Of a stretch of DNA of 64,000 nucleotides, positions 50,156 to 58,135 are shown piece by piece; positions within the stretch are counted from its first letter, which is position 1, and the number at the start of each line of letters is the position of its first letter. Both the position numbers and the translations under genes were made by a program. The stretch spans positions 1 through 64,000 of the forward strand of contig CAUDVX010000002.1 in assembly GCA_958452935.1 (NCBI GenBank), given 5' to 3'. The stretch is from an uncultured Collinsella sp. (GTDB lineage Bacteria; Actinomycetota; Coriobacteriia; Coriobacteriales; Coriobacteriaceae). Below the pieces are notes generated by a model. It was not told the DNA's origin, ran no database searches, and was given only the letters and a program-made list of their open reading frames with translations.

Positions 50156-50255
50156 GCCGGTTCCAAGTGCCCCAGGTCGCCCCGAAAGAGGAGCGACGCG
50201 TACTTTGGTACGCGAGCGACGGCTTGAGGGGCGAGATGGGGTGCTTGGGGCCGGC
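50156..50255 (-). repeat. Large structured palindrome, copy 3 (inverted)
   Basis: A 100-bp element whose - strand matches copy 1: CCAAGCACCCC outer segment, ATCT opposite ACCT, CGCCCC/GGGGCG stem, TCAAGCCGTCGCTC opposite GTCGCTCCTCTTTC, tip GCGTAC-CAAA-GTACGC. The stem sequences differ from copy 1 but remain paired. It lies between rplA and the convergent phosphoesterase gene. Confidence 0.85.
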
Positions 50256-50278
50256 GCAGCGTCAAGCCTTAAAAGTGG

Positions 50279-50989
50279 TTACCAGGGTGTTCTGGCGGTT
50301 GAGGATTCGATTGCCTCGTGGCGCTTGAGCTCGCGGCGCATGGTTTGCGAATTGAGCCAGGCTGCCTGCCAGCCACGTGCGGGGTAGCGCGTCTGGTCGA
50401 GCTCAAACTGCGTATAGCCGCAGGCGTTGATGATTGTTGCCCCGCATGCATGCCGACGCTCACGCTGAAAGTCGCGACCATAGCATTGGTGCACATGCCC
50501 GTGCACCATGTAGTCGGCCCCCCAGGACTCAAGCGCCGTGTTAAAGCACTCGAATCCTCGATGCGGCAGATCATCCAGATCGCCCACTCCGGCGGCGGGC
50601 GCGTGAGTGAGCAAGATGTCGCAGCCGTCGACCATCCTCACTTTTCGGGAGAGCTTGCGCATGCGCTTGGTCATCTCGCGCTCGGTATACATGTTGGCAC
50701 CGTCTCGGTAGCGCATGGAGCCGCCAAGCCCCGCAATGCGGACGCCGCGGTACACGTACACGGTGTCTTCGACGCAAATACACCCGCCCGGCGCATGGCG
50801 TGCGTAACGGTCGTCATGGTTACCGCGCACGTAGATGAGCGGTTTGTTGATGACGGTGACCAAAAACTCAAGATAGTCCGGGTCCAGGTCGCCAGCGGAC
50901 AAAATCAGGTCGACACCCTCAAAGCGTTCCTTGCGAAAGCATTCCCAAAGGCATCGTTCTTCGGTATCGGCTACGGCAAGGATTTTCAT
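50279..50989 (-). CDS. Calcineurin-like metallophosphoesterase
   Basis: A 236-aa phosphoesterase with the full set of metal-binding motifs: AVADTEE near the N-terminus (Asp, but Thr-Glu in place of the usual xH), LILSAGDLDPDYLE (about 28-41), VRGNHDDRYA (about 54-63), LLTHAPAAG (about 126) and MVHGHVHQCYG (about 165). The first motif lacks the normal DxH histidine, having DTE. The substrate is unknown. Its start overlaps the stop of the BMP-domain gene by 4 nt, so they form an operon. Confidence 0.8.
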   Translation of the reverse strand: MKILAVADTEERCLWECFRKERFEGVDLILSAGDLDPDYLEFLVTVINKPLIYVRGNHDDRYARHAPGGCICVEDTVYVYRGVRIAGLGGSMRYRDGANMYTEREMTKRMRKLSRKVRMVDGCDILLTHAPAAGVGDLDDLPHRGFECFNTALESWGADYMVHGHVHQCYGRDFQRERRHACGATIINACGYTQFELDQTRYPARGWQAAWLNSQTMRRELKRHEAIESSTARTPW

Positions 50990-52902
50990 AGGGCGTGGAC
51001 TTTCGGCTCATCGTTGAGCTGCGGAATGGCGCCTACCACGTTGTCGGCCAGCCAGTCCATCTCGACGATTTGCGTGCTCGGCAGCGGGGGAAAGCCCTCG
51101 ATCTGCACCACGCCGTCTTGGCTATGGAGCTCGCCGCCAAATGGATTGATGGAACCCTCGACGATGCCATTGCGCAGTAGCTGAACGAGCTTGCGCGTCT
51201 GATAGGGCAGACCCGGAGCGTAGCGAATGTCGATGACGCCCGAGCTCATACCATACCAGTAGTTGACGGCGCGAACCTGGCTGGCGTCACTGGTCTCATC
51301 CCAGGTGCCATGCAGCAGGCTTCGCACGATAAGCTCGTAGTATCGGCCCCAGTTCCATACCGGCATGGCGATGCCGGTGACTTTGCCGTCGACCAGGCGG
51401 TGGAGTCCGTAGGCCGTAGGGTCCTCCAGCGACTTGGACATGTCAGCGCCGGTCATGACGCTCACGCCTTCGCGGCACATGGCCTCGGCAAGACCGCCGG
51501 CGGGCACATCGCCCCAGGTGAGGATTACCTGCGCGCGGGGGTCGAGCAGCGAGGCGCCGATGGCAAAGGCGTTGATCTCGCTAAGTGCGCCCGACGCAAA
51601 GACCGACGCGTGGTAGCCAATGCGATGGTTGTCCGCCATGCTGGCGGCAAGGGCACCCAGGAGGAACTTGGCCTCGTACATCTTGCCAAAGTACGAACGG
51701 ACGCTTTGGTGGGGAAGGCCGATGGAGCAGTTGAGGAACCGAACCCGGGGATACTCGACGGCAGCCCTGAGCGTATATTCCATCAGGCGGTGTGAAGTCG
51801 AGAAGATGACGTTCGCCCCATGTTTGACAGCCGTTTCCACGGCGGCGTAGAACACATCCGGATCGTGGCAGTCCTCGAACGCCTCGGTGCGCACGATACC
51901 GCCAAAGTGCTCGTCGAGATACTGACGCCCTTGGTCGTGCAGGCTGTCCCAGCTCGACGTCGCACAGGGGAACTCATGGATAAAGGCGATGTGCAGGGGA
52001 TTGGCCGCCGAATAGACGGTCTTGCCCATAAAGAAGTTGAGCACGCCGGAGGTGGACTTGGCGGGCGCCTCTTCCTCATCGACGCTCGGTGCCTCGACAA
52101 GATCGACCTTGTCCTCGTCATTTTTGCCGGCAATGACCAACTCGCGCCAAATATTGCACAGGCGGTTTACGACGATATCCGTCGGCGTATCCAGCAGGCG
52201 GTCCTGGTTGTACACATTGAGGTAGACGAGCATGGCGTCGGCGGGCGTAATGTCCAGGTGGTTGCCGCCCGCGCGAAGGTAGGCGCGCTTAAAGAGCAGG
52301 AAGGTGTGGCGCAGGTAATCGACCTTTTTCTGTGACCACTTTTCGATAAGGTCCTGACCGAGCATTTTGGCGAGCGTTTCGTAGCTTCCCTCACGCGAGA
52401 ACTCGATCTCGTATAGGGGGCAGACGCGCCAAAACGCGCAGAACTCGCCGTACAGGCGGCTTTCGACGGAATCCCATTTGCCGGGGTAGAGACGGGTGAC
52501 CTTGGCCGAAACCGTCGGGGCGTCCAGGAATTTGAGGACGCTGACGCGCTTGTTGCCTTCCTGGACATAGAACCGATGCATGAACTCGGTGACGATGATG
52601 GGGTCGCGATAGCCCTCGGTCACCTGGATGTCGTAGAGATTGGACCACTTGCGAGCGAACTCGGTGTTAAACGGCAGCAGGGGCATAAAGTTACACGAAA
52701 AGGCAGACTGACGGCCTTTGGTGACCGTGCCGACGACCATTTCGAGCGGAATGTCCCTTAGGCCGACGCTCTCTCGCTGGCCTAAGGGGAGCTGGGCAAC
52801 GAGGCCGTCGAGGTCCGTAAGGTACGGGTGCTCGCTTTGGCTGATGGCGCGACGGCGTCCCTGCTCGCCGCGCTTGCGTGCTTGACGATAGGCCTCTTCC
52901 AT
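50986..52902 (-). CDS. BMP-domain (PnrA-like) protein with N-terminal ParB-like region, cytoplasmic
   Basis: A 638-aa protein without signal peptide or lipobox. Residues about 305-600 resemble the Bmp/PnrA ligand-binding family, normally a secreted nucleoside-binding lipoprotein: HIAFIHEFPCATSSWDSLHD, GANVIFSTSHRLMEYTLRAA, YFGKMYEAKFLLGALAASMA and RIGYHASVFASGALSEINAF. Residues 1-130 contain LRDIPLEMVVGTVTKGR and FYVQEGNKRVSVLKFLD, recalling ParB/sulfiredoxin-type EGNxR segments. The middle is helical. The combination suggests an intracellular ligand sensor, not a transporter subunit. Operon with the phosphoesterase. Confidence 0.72.
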   Translation of the reverse strand: MEEAYRQARKRGEQGRRRAISQSEHPYLTDLDGLVAQLPLGQRESVGLRDIPLEMVVGTVTKGRQSAFSCNFMPLLPFNTEFARKWSNLYDIQVTEGYRDPIIVTEFMHRFYVQEGNKRVSVLKFLDAPTVSAKVTRLYPGKWDSVESRLYGEFCAFWRVCPLYEIEFSREGSYETLAKMLGQDLIEKWSQKKVDYLRHTFLLFKRAYLRAGGNHLDITPADAMLVYLNVYNQDRLLDTPTDIVVNRLCNIWRELVIAGKNDEDKVDLVEAPSVDEEEAPAKSTSGVLNFFMGKTVYSAANPLHIAFIHEFPCATSSWDSLHDQGRQYLDEHFGGIVRTEAFEDCHDPDVFYAAVETAVKHGANVIFSTSHRLMEYTLRAAVEYPRVRFLNCSIGLPHQSVRSYFGKMYEAKFLLGALAASMADNHRIGYHASVFASGALSEINAFAIGASLLDPRAQVILTWGDVPAGGLAEAMCREGVSVMTGADMSKSLEDPTAYGLHRLVDGKVTGIAMPVWNWGRYYELIVRSLLHGTWDETSDASQVRAVNYWYGMSSGVIDIRYAPGLPYQTRKLVQLLRNGIVEGSINPFGGELHSQDGVVQIEGFPPLPSTQIVEMDWLADNVVGAIPQLNDEPKVHAL

Positions 52903-52958
52903 GGTGTCTACTCCCTTAGTCGTTTAAACAACGATATGAACCATGGTACCACGATGCG

Positions 52959-52997
52959 AAACCACCACAAAGGTGTCTGTCCCCTTTGTGGTGGTTT
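52959..52997 (-). repeat. GGGAC-loop hairpin, copy 6 (inverted)
   Basis: AAACCACCACAAA (52959-52971) pairs with its complement (52985-52997). On the - strand the loop is GGGGACAGACACC. The last base overlaps the mscS stop codon, so the mscS 3' end is built into the element. Confidence 0.85.
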
Positions 52998-53764
52998 TAG
53001 GCGATGATGGGGGCGATGGCGCGGATGCAGGCGTCGGCTGCCGTAAAGGTGGTGCTGTCGTCACTGACGATAAAGATGATCTTGCCCTTGATGCCAAAGT
53101 CGCCGATCTCGCTAAAGAGCACGTAGGGCTCCTTGTCAAAGCCCGAGATGGGCGAGACGGCCGTTTTGGTTGCGCTCGTGAGCTCGTCTGCCAGCGCGTC
53201 GAGTGAAGCCCACTTGGACGTGTCCTTGACCGCGACGGGGACGGCCACGCGCCCAAAGGGCATCAAATGCACGAGCGTGTTCTTGGAGATATTTGAGTTG
53301 GGAACGATGATGGTCTGCCCAGAGGCGTCCTCGATGGTCGTGTGGCGCCAGGTGATGTCCTGGACCACGCCCGACACGCCGCCGACCTCGATATTGTCGC
53401 CGGGCTTGATGATGCCCATAAAGGTCACCTGCATGCCACCGATAAGGTTTGACAGCGTGTCCTGAAAGCCGAGCGAGATGGCGATGCCGCCGACGCCAAG
53501 AGCGGCGACGAGGGCGTTTGCGTTAATTCCAAAGCAGTTGTCGAGGATAAAGCTGCCGCCAATCATCCATATGACGGCGCGCGCGATGTTGATGAAGATA
53601 CTCGATGCGGGAAGCGGATTGTCGTCGCGGTTAAGCAGGTGGCGCAGGGTCTTGGACGCGACCTTGGCGGCAACGGCGGTGCCGATAGCCAAGATACCTG
53701 CCCAGATGATGTTGTGGACCCATCGTTGTGCAAAGAAATGAAGAATTGGCTCAAACAATTCCAT
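52997..53764 (-). CDS. mscS: Small-conductance mechanosensitive channel (MscS family)
   Basis: A 255-aa channel. Three hydrophobic helices occupy about residues 15-100; the pore-lining third helix has ALGVGGIAISLGFQDTLSNL, the Gly/Ala-packed pattern of MscS. The beta domain follows with IKPGDNIEVGGVSGVVQDI and IIVPNSNISKNTLVH. The ATG at 53764 follows GAGGAGG with 9-nt spacing; an upstream ATG at 53782 would place the site inside the gene. It protects against osmotic down-shock. Confidence 0.9.
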   Translation of the reverse strand: MELFEPILHFFAQRWVHNIIWAGILAIGTAVAAKVASKTLRHLLNRDDNPLPASSIFINIARAVIWMIGGSFILDNCFGINANALVAALGVGGIAISLGFQDTLSNLIGGMQVTFMGIIKPGDNIEVGGVSGVVQDITWRHTTIEDASGQTIIVPNSNISKNTLVHLMPFGRVAVPVAVKDTSKWASLDALADELTSATKTAVSPISGFDKEPYVLFSEIGDFGIKGKIIFIVSDDSTTFTAADACIRAIAPIIA

Positions 53765-53806
53765 GTAGGGAAACCTCCTCATGATCGTTCATCCATGATA
53801 CCCAAC

Positions 53807-53842
53807 AAGAAGCCCGTCCGATCAAATTCGAACGGGCTTCTT
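53807..53842. terminator. Terminator-like hairpin between the ABC operon and mscS
   Basis: AAGAAGCCCGT (53807-53817) pairs with ACGGGCTTCTT (53832-53842). It lies upstream of mscS and downstream of the ABC transporter operon on the - strand. Confidence 0.65.
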
Positions 53843-53947
53843 GGTGGGTATAAGGTTTGCACGGCGGGGAAGAGATCTTCTCAAGGCAGTTTCCTTAGTT
53901 CTTGACCAGTGGTCCCTGCTGACGCTGGATTATCGACATGATATGCG

Positions 53948-53987
53948 AAAACCGCCGCAAGGGCGCCTGTCCCTTTGCGGCGGTTTT
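53948..53987 (-). repeat. GGGAC-loop hairpin, copy 7 (inverted)
   Basis: AAAACCGCCGCAA (53948-53960) pairs with TTGCGGCGGTTTT (53975-53987). The - strand loop is AGGGACAGGCGCCC. It is 15 nt from copy 8, in the same orientation. Confidence 0.82.
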
Positions 53988-54002
53988 GACGTTTGTGCAG
54001 AT

Positions 54003-54043
54003 AAAACCTGCCAAAATAAACCTGTCCCTCTTTGGCAGGTTTT
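54003..54043 (-). repeat. GGGAC-loop hairpin, copy 8 (inverted, at the 3' end of the ABC ATPase gene)
   Basis: AAAACCTGCCAAA (54003-54015) pairs with TTTGGCAGGTTTT (54031-54043). The - strand loop region AGAGGGACAGGTTTAT matches copy 1 after rph almost base for base. It overlaps the stop codon of the ABC ATPase gene. Confidence 0.85.
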
Positions 54044-54836
54044 AGCTCAGCAGCATGCGGTCGTTGGCGAGCTCGCCGCCCGAGACCTCCTCGAACTTCT
54101 GCAGCAGGTCGGCCACGGTGAGCGACTTTTTCTCGTCGCCGGCCACGTCGTAGATCACATGGCCCTCGTGCATCATGATCAGACGGTTGCCCAGGCGGAT
54201 GGCGTCGTTCATGTTGTGCGTGACCATGAGTGTGGTCAGGTGGTTCTCGTCGACGATCTCCTCGGTCAGGTTGAGCACCTTCGATGCCGTCTTGGGGTCG
54301 AGGGCCGCCGTGTGCTCGTCGAGCAGCAGCAGGCGCGGCTTGGTGAGCGTGGCCATGAGCAGGGTGAGTGCCTGACGCTGGCCGCCCGAGAGCAGGCCGA
54401 CCTTGGCGTTGAGGCGCGTGTCCAGACCGAGGTCCAAGCGCTTGAGCAGTTCAACGTACTCGTCCTTCTCGGCCTTGGTGACGCCCCACGAAAGACCGCG
54501 ACGCTGGCCGCGGCGCTTGGCGAGGGCCAGGTTCTCGGCGATCTGCATGTCGGCTGCGGTGCCGCGCATGGGGTCCTGGAACACGCGGCCCAGGTACTTG
54601 GCGCGCTGCGACTCGCTCAGACGCGAGATGTCGGTGCCGTCGAGCTCGATAACGCCCGAATCGAGCGGATACACGCCGGCGATCATGTTGAGCAGCGTGG
54701 ACTTGCCGGCGCCGTTGCCGCCGATCACGGTTACAAAGTCGCCGTCGTTAAGGGTGAGATCGACGCCGGTGAGTGCGCGCTTCTCGGTGACGGTGCCCTT
54801 GTTAAAGGTCTTTTTGACGTGCGAGAGCTTAAGCAT
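54042..54836 (-). CDS. ABC transporter ATP-binding protein
   Basis: A 264-aa ATPase: MLKLSHVKKTFNKGT at the start, Walker A GGNGAGKSTLLNM (about 40), signature LSGGQRQALTLLMA (about 147) and Walker B RLLLLDEHTAALDP (about 166). The ATG at 54836 is favoured because AAGGGGG lies 9 nt upstream. It overlaps the permease gene by 8 nt. With the permease and substrate-binding protein it forms an importer of the TrpXYZ-like type (PF04392 binding protein); the ligand is uncertain. Confidence 0.88.
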   Translation of the reverse strand: MLKLSHVKKTFNKGTVTEKRALTGVDLTLNDGDFVTVIGGNGAGKSTLLNMIAGVYPLDSGVIELDGTDISRLSESQRAKYLGRVFQDPMRGTAADMQIAENLALAKRRGQRRGLSWGVTKAEKDEYVELLKRLDLGLDTRLNAKVGLLSGGQRQALTLLMATLTKPRLLLLDEHTAALDPKTASKVLNLTEEIVDENHLTTLMVTHNMNDAIRLGNRLIMMHEGHVIYDVAGDEKKSLTVADLLQKFEEVSGGELANDRMLLS

Positions 54837-55752
54837 CTGCCTCATCCCCCTTCGTGTAGGAGCTGCGGAGCTTATAGCGCTCCCAAACCACGGGCACGCA
54901 CAGGGCCACGGCAACGATCACGGCGGAGAGCAGCTTCATGTCGTTGGCATCCATACCCAGCTGCAGCACGATGGCGCGGATGAGGAAGTAGACCACGGAG
55001 CCAAAGACGGCAGAGGCCAGGCGGACGGAGAACTGCGTGAGACCGCCGGGCAGCAGGCGGCCGAGCACCTCGCCGATGACGATGGCGGCAAGACCGATAA
55101 CGATGGCGCCGGTGCCCATGCCAATGTCAGCGTACTTCTGGCTCTGGCAGATGAGCGCACCCGAAAGGCCGATAAGGGCGTTGGAGAGCACGAGGGCGAT
55201 CATCTTGGTGGTGTTGGTGTTAACGCCCAGGGCGCGGATCATGTACTCGTTGTTACCGGTGGCACGCAACGCCGAGCCGATCTCGGTGCCAAAGAACCAG
55301 TACAGGATGGCGACGATGGCCACGGCCAGCACAATGCCCAGGATAATGGCAACAGTGGACTGCGGCAGGCCCGTCATGTTACTGACGGATGAGAAGATAG
55401 TGCCCTTGGCAAGGATGGGCGTGTTGGATTTGCCCATGATGCGCAGGTTGATGGACCACAGACTGATCTGCGTAAGGATTCCGGCGAGGATTGCGGGAAT
55501 CTCAAAGACGGTGGTCAAGATGCCCGTGACGGCGCCGGCGATGGCACCGGCGCACATGCCGGCCAGCACGGCGAGCAAGGGGTCGACGTTATTGTTGACG
55601 ATGAGCACGGCGCAAACACAGCCGCCGAGGGCAAAGCTGCCGTCGCAGGTCATATCGGGGATGTCGAGCAGGCGGAACGTGATAAACACGCCAAGCACCA
55701 TAATGCCCCAGAGGACGCCCTGCGAAACGGCGCCCTGCAATGCAATGAGCAT
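54829..55752 (-). CDS. ABC transporter permease (branched-chain-amino-acid/TrpY-like type)
   Basis: A 307-aa membrane protein with eight to ten spans. It includes GIMVLGVFITFRLLDIPDMT and CDGSFALGGCVCAVL at the N-terminus and FFGTEIGSALRATGNNEYM (the cytoplasmic coupling loop) at about 155-175, as in permeases related to LivH. The single permease gene implies a homodimer. It overlaps the ATPase gene by 8 nt; a 204-nt gap with a hairpin separates it from the binding-protein gene. Confidence 0.87.
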   Translation of the reverse strand: MLIALQGAVSQGVLWGIMVLGVFITFRLLDIPDMTCDGSFALGGCVCAVLIVNNNVDPLLAVLAGMCAGAIAGAVTGILTTVFEIPAILAGILTQISLWSINLRIMGKSNTPILAKGTIFSSVSNMTGLPQSTVAIILGIVLAVAIVAILYWFFGTEIGSALRATGNNEYMIRALGVNTNTTKMIALVLSNALIGLSGALICQSQKYADIGMGTGAIVIGLAAIVIGEVLGRLLPGGLTQFSVRLASAVFGSVVYFLIRAIVLQLGMDANDMKLLSAVIVAVALCVPVVWERYKLRSSYTKGDEADA

Positions 55753-55856
55753 GCTTCATACCTCCTAGGATAGGGTGGACACGTGATTTTCCATAATAGC
55801 GGTAACAATGCATAAAAGAGCTGCGGACGGATGTTTTGTCTCATCCGAAACAAGCA

Positions 55857-55885
55857 GGGCGAACGCCGGTCTTTGGCGTCCGCCC
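55857..55885 (-). terminator. Hairpin between binding-protein and permease genes
   Basis: On the - strand GGGGCGGACGCC pairs with GGCGTTCGCCC (one mismatch), followed by TGCTTGTTT. It is a partial terminator that would give more binding protein than permease transcript. Confidence 0.5.
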
Positions 55886-55956
55886 CTGTGGCTCAGATAT
55901 TGAATAGCACGGCAACGGCGCGAGTATGGGCCCTAGGCACATCGCCGCGCATGCCG

Positions 55957-56937
55957 CTACGCGTCCAGGGCGGAGAGGTCGATGCCCAGGGCCTCGGCCA
56001 TTTCGTCGTTCTTGACGACGACCAGGTCCTTGCTCGAGAGGTGCTTGATCGGCATATCCTCGGGCTTGGCCTCGTCCTTCAGGATCTTGACGGCCATCTC
56101 GCCCGCGGCGTAGCCCAGGTCCTCATAGTTGATGGAGAGGGTGAACAGACCGCCGGCCTTGCACATGCCCTCCTCGCCGGTCACGAAGGGGAGCTTGTTC
56201 TCCTTGCAGATCTGGCCGACCTGCGAGGCACCCGCGGCGATGGTGTTGTCGGTGGGGGAGTACAGCGCGTCGACCTTGCCCACGGCAGACTCGACGACAG
56301 ACTGAATCTCGTTGGAGCTCGAGACGGTGAAGTCAGTGTACTCGAGGCCTAGCTTGTCGAGCTCCTTCTTGGCGGCCTTGATCTGGACGTCGGAGTTGGA
56401 CTCGGCGGTGCAGTAGAGCAAGCCGACCTTCTTAACGTCGGGCAGGACCTTCTGCATCATCTCGAGCTGCTCGGCGACCGGGGTGAGGTCGGAAGCGCCC
56501 GTGACGTTGGTACCGGGCTTGTCGTTGTCCTGGACCAGGCCGGAAGCGGCGTAGTCGGTGATGGCGCAGCCAACGATGGGGATATCGGCGGTGGCACCGG
56601 CGGCAGCCTGCGCGGCGGGCGTAGCGATGGCATAGATCAGGTTGACGCCGTCGCCTACGAACTTGTCGGCAATGGACTTACACGTGGACTGGTCGTTCTG
56701 GGCGTTCTTCTGGTCGATCTTGACCTTGAGACCGCTCTTCTTGATGGCCTTGACAAAGCCGTCGTTGGCGGCATCGAGCGCGGAGTGCTCGGTAAGCTGC
56801 AGAACGCCGATGGTGTAGTCGGAACCGGCGGCAGCGGAGCCGGAACCAGAGTTGCCGCCGCATCCGGCGAGCGGAGCGAGCGCGAGCAGGCCAGCGGAGA
56901 CAAGAAGGCTCCTGCGGCTGATGGTGATGTCCTTCAT
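55957..56937 (-). CDS. ABC transporter substrate-binding lipoprotein (ABC_sub_bind family)
   Basis: A 326-aa exported protein. The signal SRRSLLVSAGLLALAPLAGC contains twin arginines and a lipobox LAGC, so it may be Tat-exported and lipid-anchored at the cysteine (about residue 26); tatA is encoded in this window. The mature part has the PF04392 pattern: YTIGVLQLTEHSALDAANDG, LIYAIATPAAQAA, VKKVGLLYCTAESNSDVQI and ALYSPTDNTIAAGASQVGQI. Relatives bind tryptophan, tyrosine or other aromatic ligands. It is the first gene of the operon; the leader is AT-rich. Confidence 0.88.
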   Translation of the reverse strand: MKDITISRRSLLVSAGLLALAPLAGCGGNSGSGSAAAGSDYTIGVLQLTEHSALDAANDGFVKAIKKSGLKVKIDQKNAQNDQSTCKSIADKFVGDGVNLIYAIATPAAQAAAGATADIPIVGCAITDYAASGLVQDNDKPGTNVTGASDLTPVAEQLEMMQKVLPDVKKVGLLYCTAESNSDVQIKAAKKELDKLGLEYTDFTVSSSNEIQSVVESAVGKVDALYSPTDNTIAAGASQVGQICKENKLPFVTGEEGMCKAGGLFTLSINYEDLGYAAGEMAVKILKDEAKPEDMPIKHLSSKDLVVVKNDEMAEALGIDLSALDA

Positions 56938-57096
56938 ATCATTACCCCCAGTATAAAAATGGCTGGAAACACTGCACTAGGAAAAAGTGCAAGTGGGACT
57001 ATAGTAACGCCGATGTCCATTTTTACAATAACCTGGCGGGTTTTTTAATACTGAACCGGATGGGCGGTGCTGAGGAACGACGGACGGTAACGGGGC

Positions 57097-57885
57097 TTAT
57101 GCTGCGGGTGCGGGGCTGTCTTCTTCGTCTAGCGCGGCAAAGAGTTTCTTGCCGTCGAGCAAACGCGTGCTGACGTTTCTCATGCGGCTGACCTCAACGG
57201 TGCGCAGGGTGTCGTCGGCGCCTCGGGTGTCGTAGACCGTTCCCAGCAGATACGAGACGCCATCGCGCTGCCTGATGGCAAAGGGCCGGACCGTCATCCG
57301 CACCACCTCGATTTCGCCTCGGGTCAGGACGTTTGAGATGTCAAAGCTGACAGTTGTTCCATGGTCGATGGCCTGTTCGACGAGCTCGCACGTGTCGATA
57401 CGCTTGGCGTGCGAACGCGTTGTCTTGACGGGTGCGTCGTTGGCGGCCGGTGCCGGTTCGGGCATATCGAGATAGTCACGAACATCGGCGCTTGCCATGG
57501 CGACCAGGTGCTGTGCCATGCTCTTTCGAATGGCTATGGGCGTCGATCGGTTGCGCATGACCATGCCGTGGAGCCGTATGATCTCTTCATCAGTAAGCGG
57601 GCGGGTGAGGAGCCGATAGCCCACGCCGCGCTTATAGTCGATTTCGTATCCGGCGTGACGAAGTGCAGATATCGAGGTATAGATGCTGCGGCGTGCCGCC
57701 GAGATGGGCATGCGGGCGGGGTCGTTGGGATGGGCGAGGAGCTCGACCAACTCGTCGGAAAGCAGCGCCTTGTCCTCGCCGGTGTTCTCGCTCAAGAGCT
57801 GCAGGATGCGTACGGCGCGATAGGCTGCCATCGAGGCGGAGCCCCTGGTCGTGGTCTCGTAGTTTTCAACAACGGCTTCGGTCAT
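57097..57885 (-). CDS. Winged-helix (WYL-type) transcriptional regulator
   Basis: A 262-aa putative regulator. An N-terminal helix-turn-helix region is seen at about residues 18-90 (MAAYRAVRILQLLSENTGED, ARRSIYTSISALRHAGYEID, YKRGVGYRLLTRPLTDEEI). A C-terminal sensing domain contains VRMTVRPFAIRQRDGVSYLL and TVEVSRMRNVSTRLLDG, as in WYL-domain proteins. The ATG at 57885 follows AAAGGA; a GTG at 57894 is too close to it. The 13-mer AGTTTTCAACAAC occurs near its start (57861) and upstream (58001). Target genes are unknown. Confidence 0.72.
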   Translation of the reverse strand: MTEAVVENYETTTRGSASMAAYRAVRILQLLSENTGEDKALLSDELVELLAHPNDPARMPISAARRSIYTSISALRHAGYEIDYKRGVGYRLLTRPLTDEEIIRLHGMVMRNRSTPIAIRKSMAQHLVAMASADVRDYLDMPEPAPAANDAPVKTTRSHAKRIDTCELVEQAIDHGTTVSFDISNVLTRGEIEVVRMTVRPFAIRQRDGVSYLLGTVYDTRGADDTLRTVEVSRMRNVSTRLLDGKKLFAALDEEDSPAPAA

Positions 57886-58061
57886 AGCGCCCACGTCCTT
57901 TCCTTTTTTGGTGATGGCAGATCAGAGCCTAGGGTGCGGAGTCTGGCCAAGGACGCGTGACGCCTTGGACGGTCGATGGTTGCCGGCAAACGGCGGGTCG
58001 AGTTTTCAACAACCCTGCCTAACTGACCAAAACCTTGCCAATAGCTTGACGGATGCTGTTG

Positions 58062-58095
58062 AAAAAAAGCGCCCCTCGGCTTGCCGAGAGGCGCT
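58062..58095 (-). terminator. Terminator of asnS
   Basis: On the - strand AGCGCC-TC-TCGGC pairs with GCCGA-GG-GGCGCT around a short loop, followed by seven T. Confidence 0.9.
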
Positions 58096-58135
58096 GGCGT
58101 GATGCGCTGGAACGCGTTTGGTGGCGCTATGGCGA

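Noticed and set aside
58001..58066. TTTTCAACA/TGTTGAAAA inverted match as operator of the WYL-type regulator
   Set aside because: The arms are 45 nt apart, one lies in the T tract of the asnS terminator, and the 13-mer repeat inside the gene may be chance.
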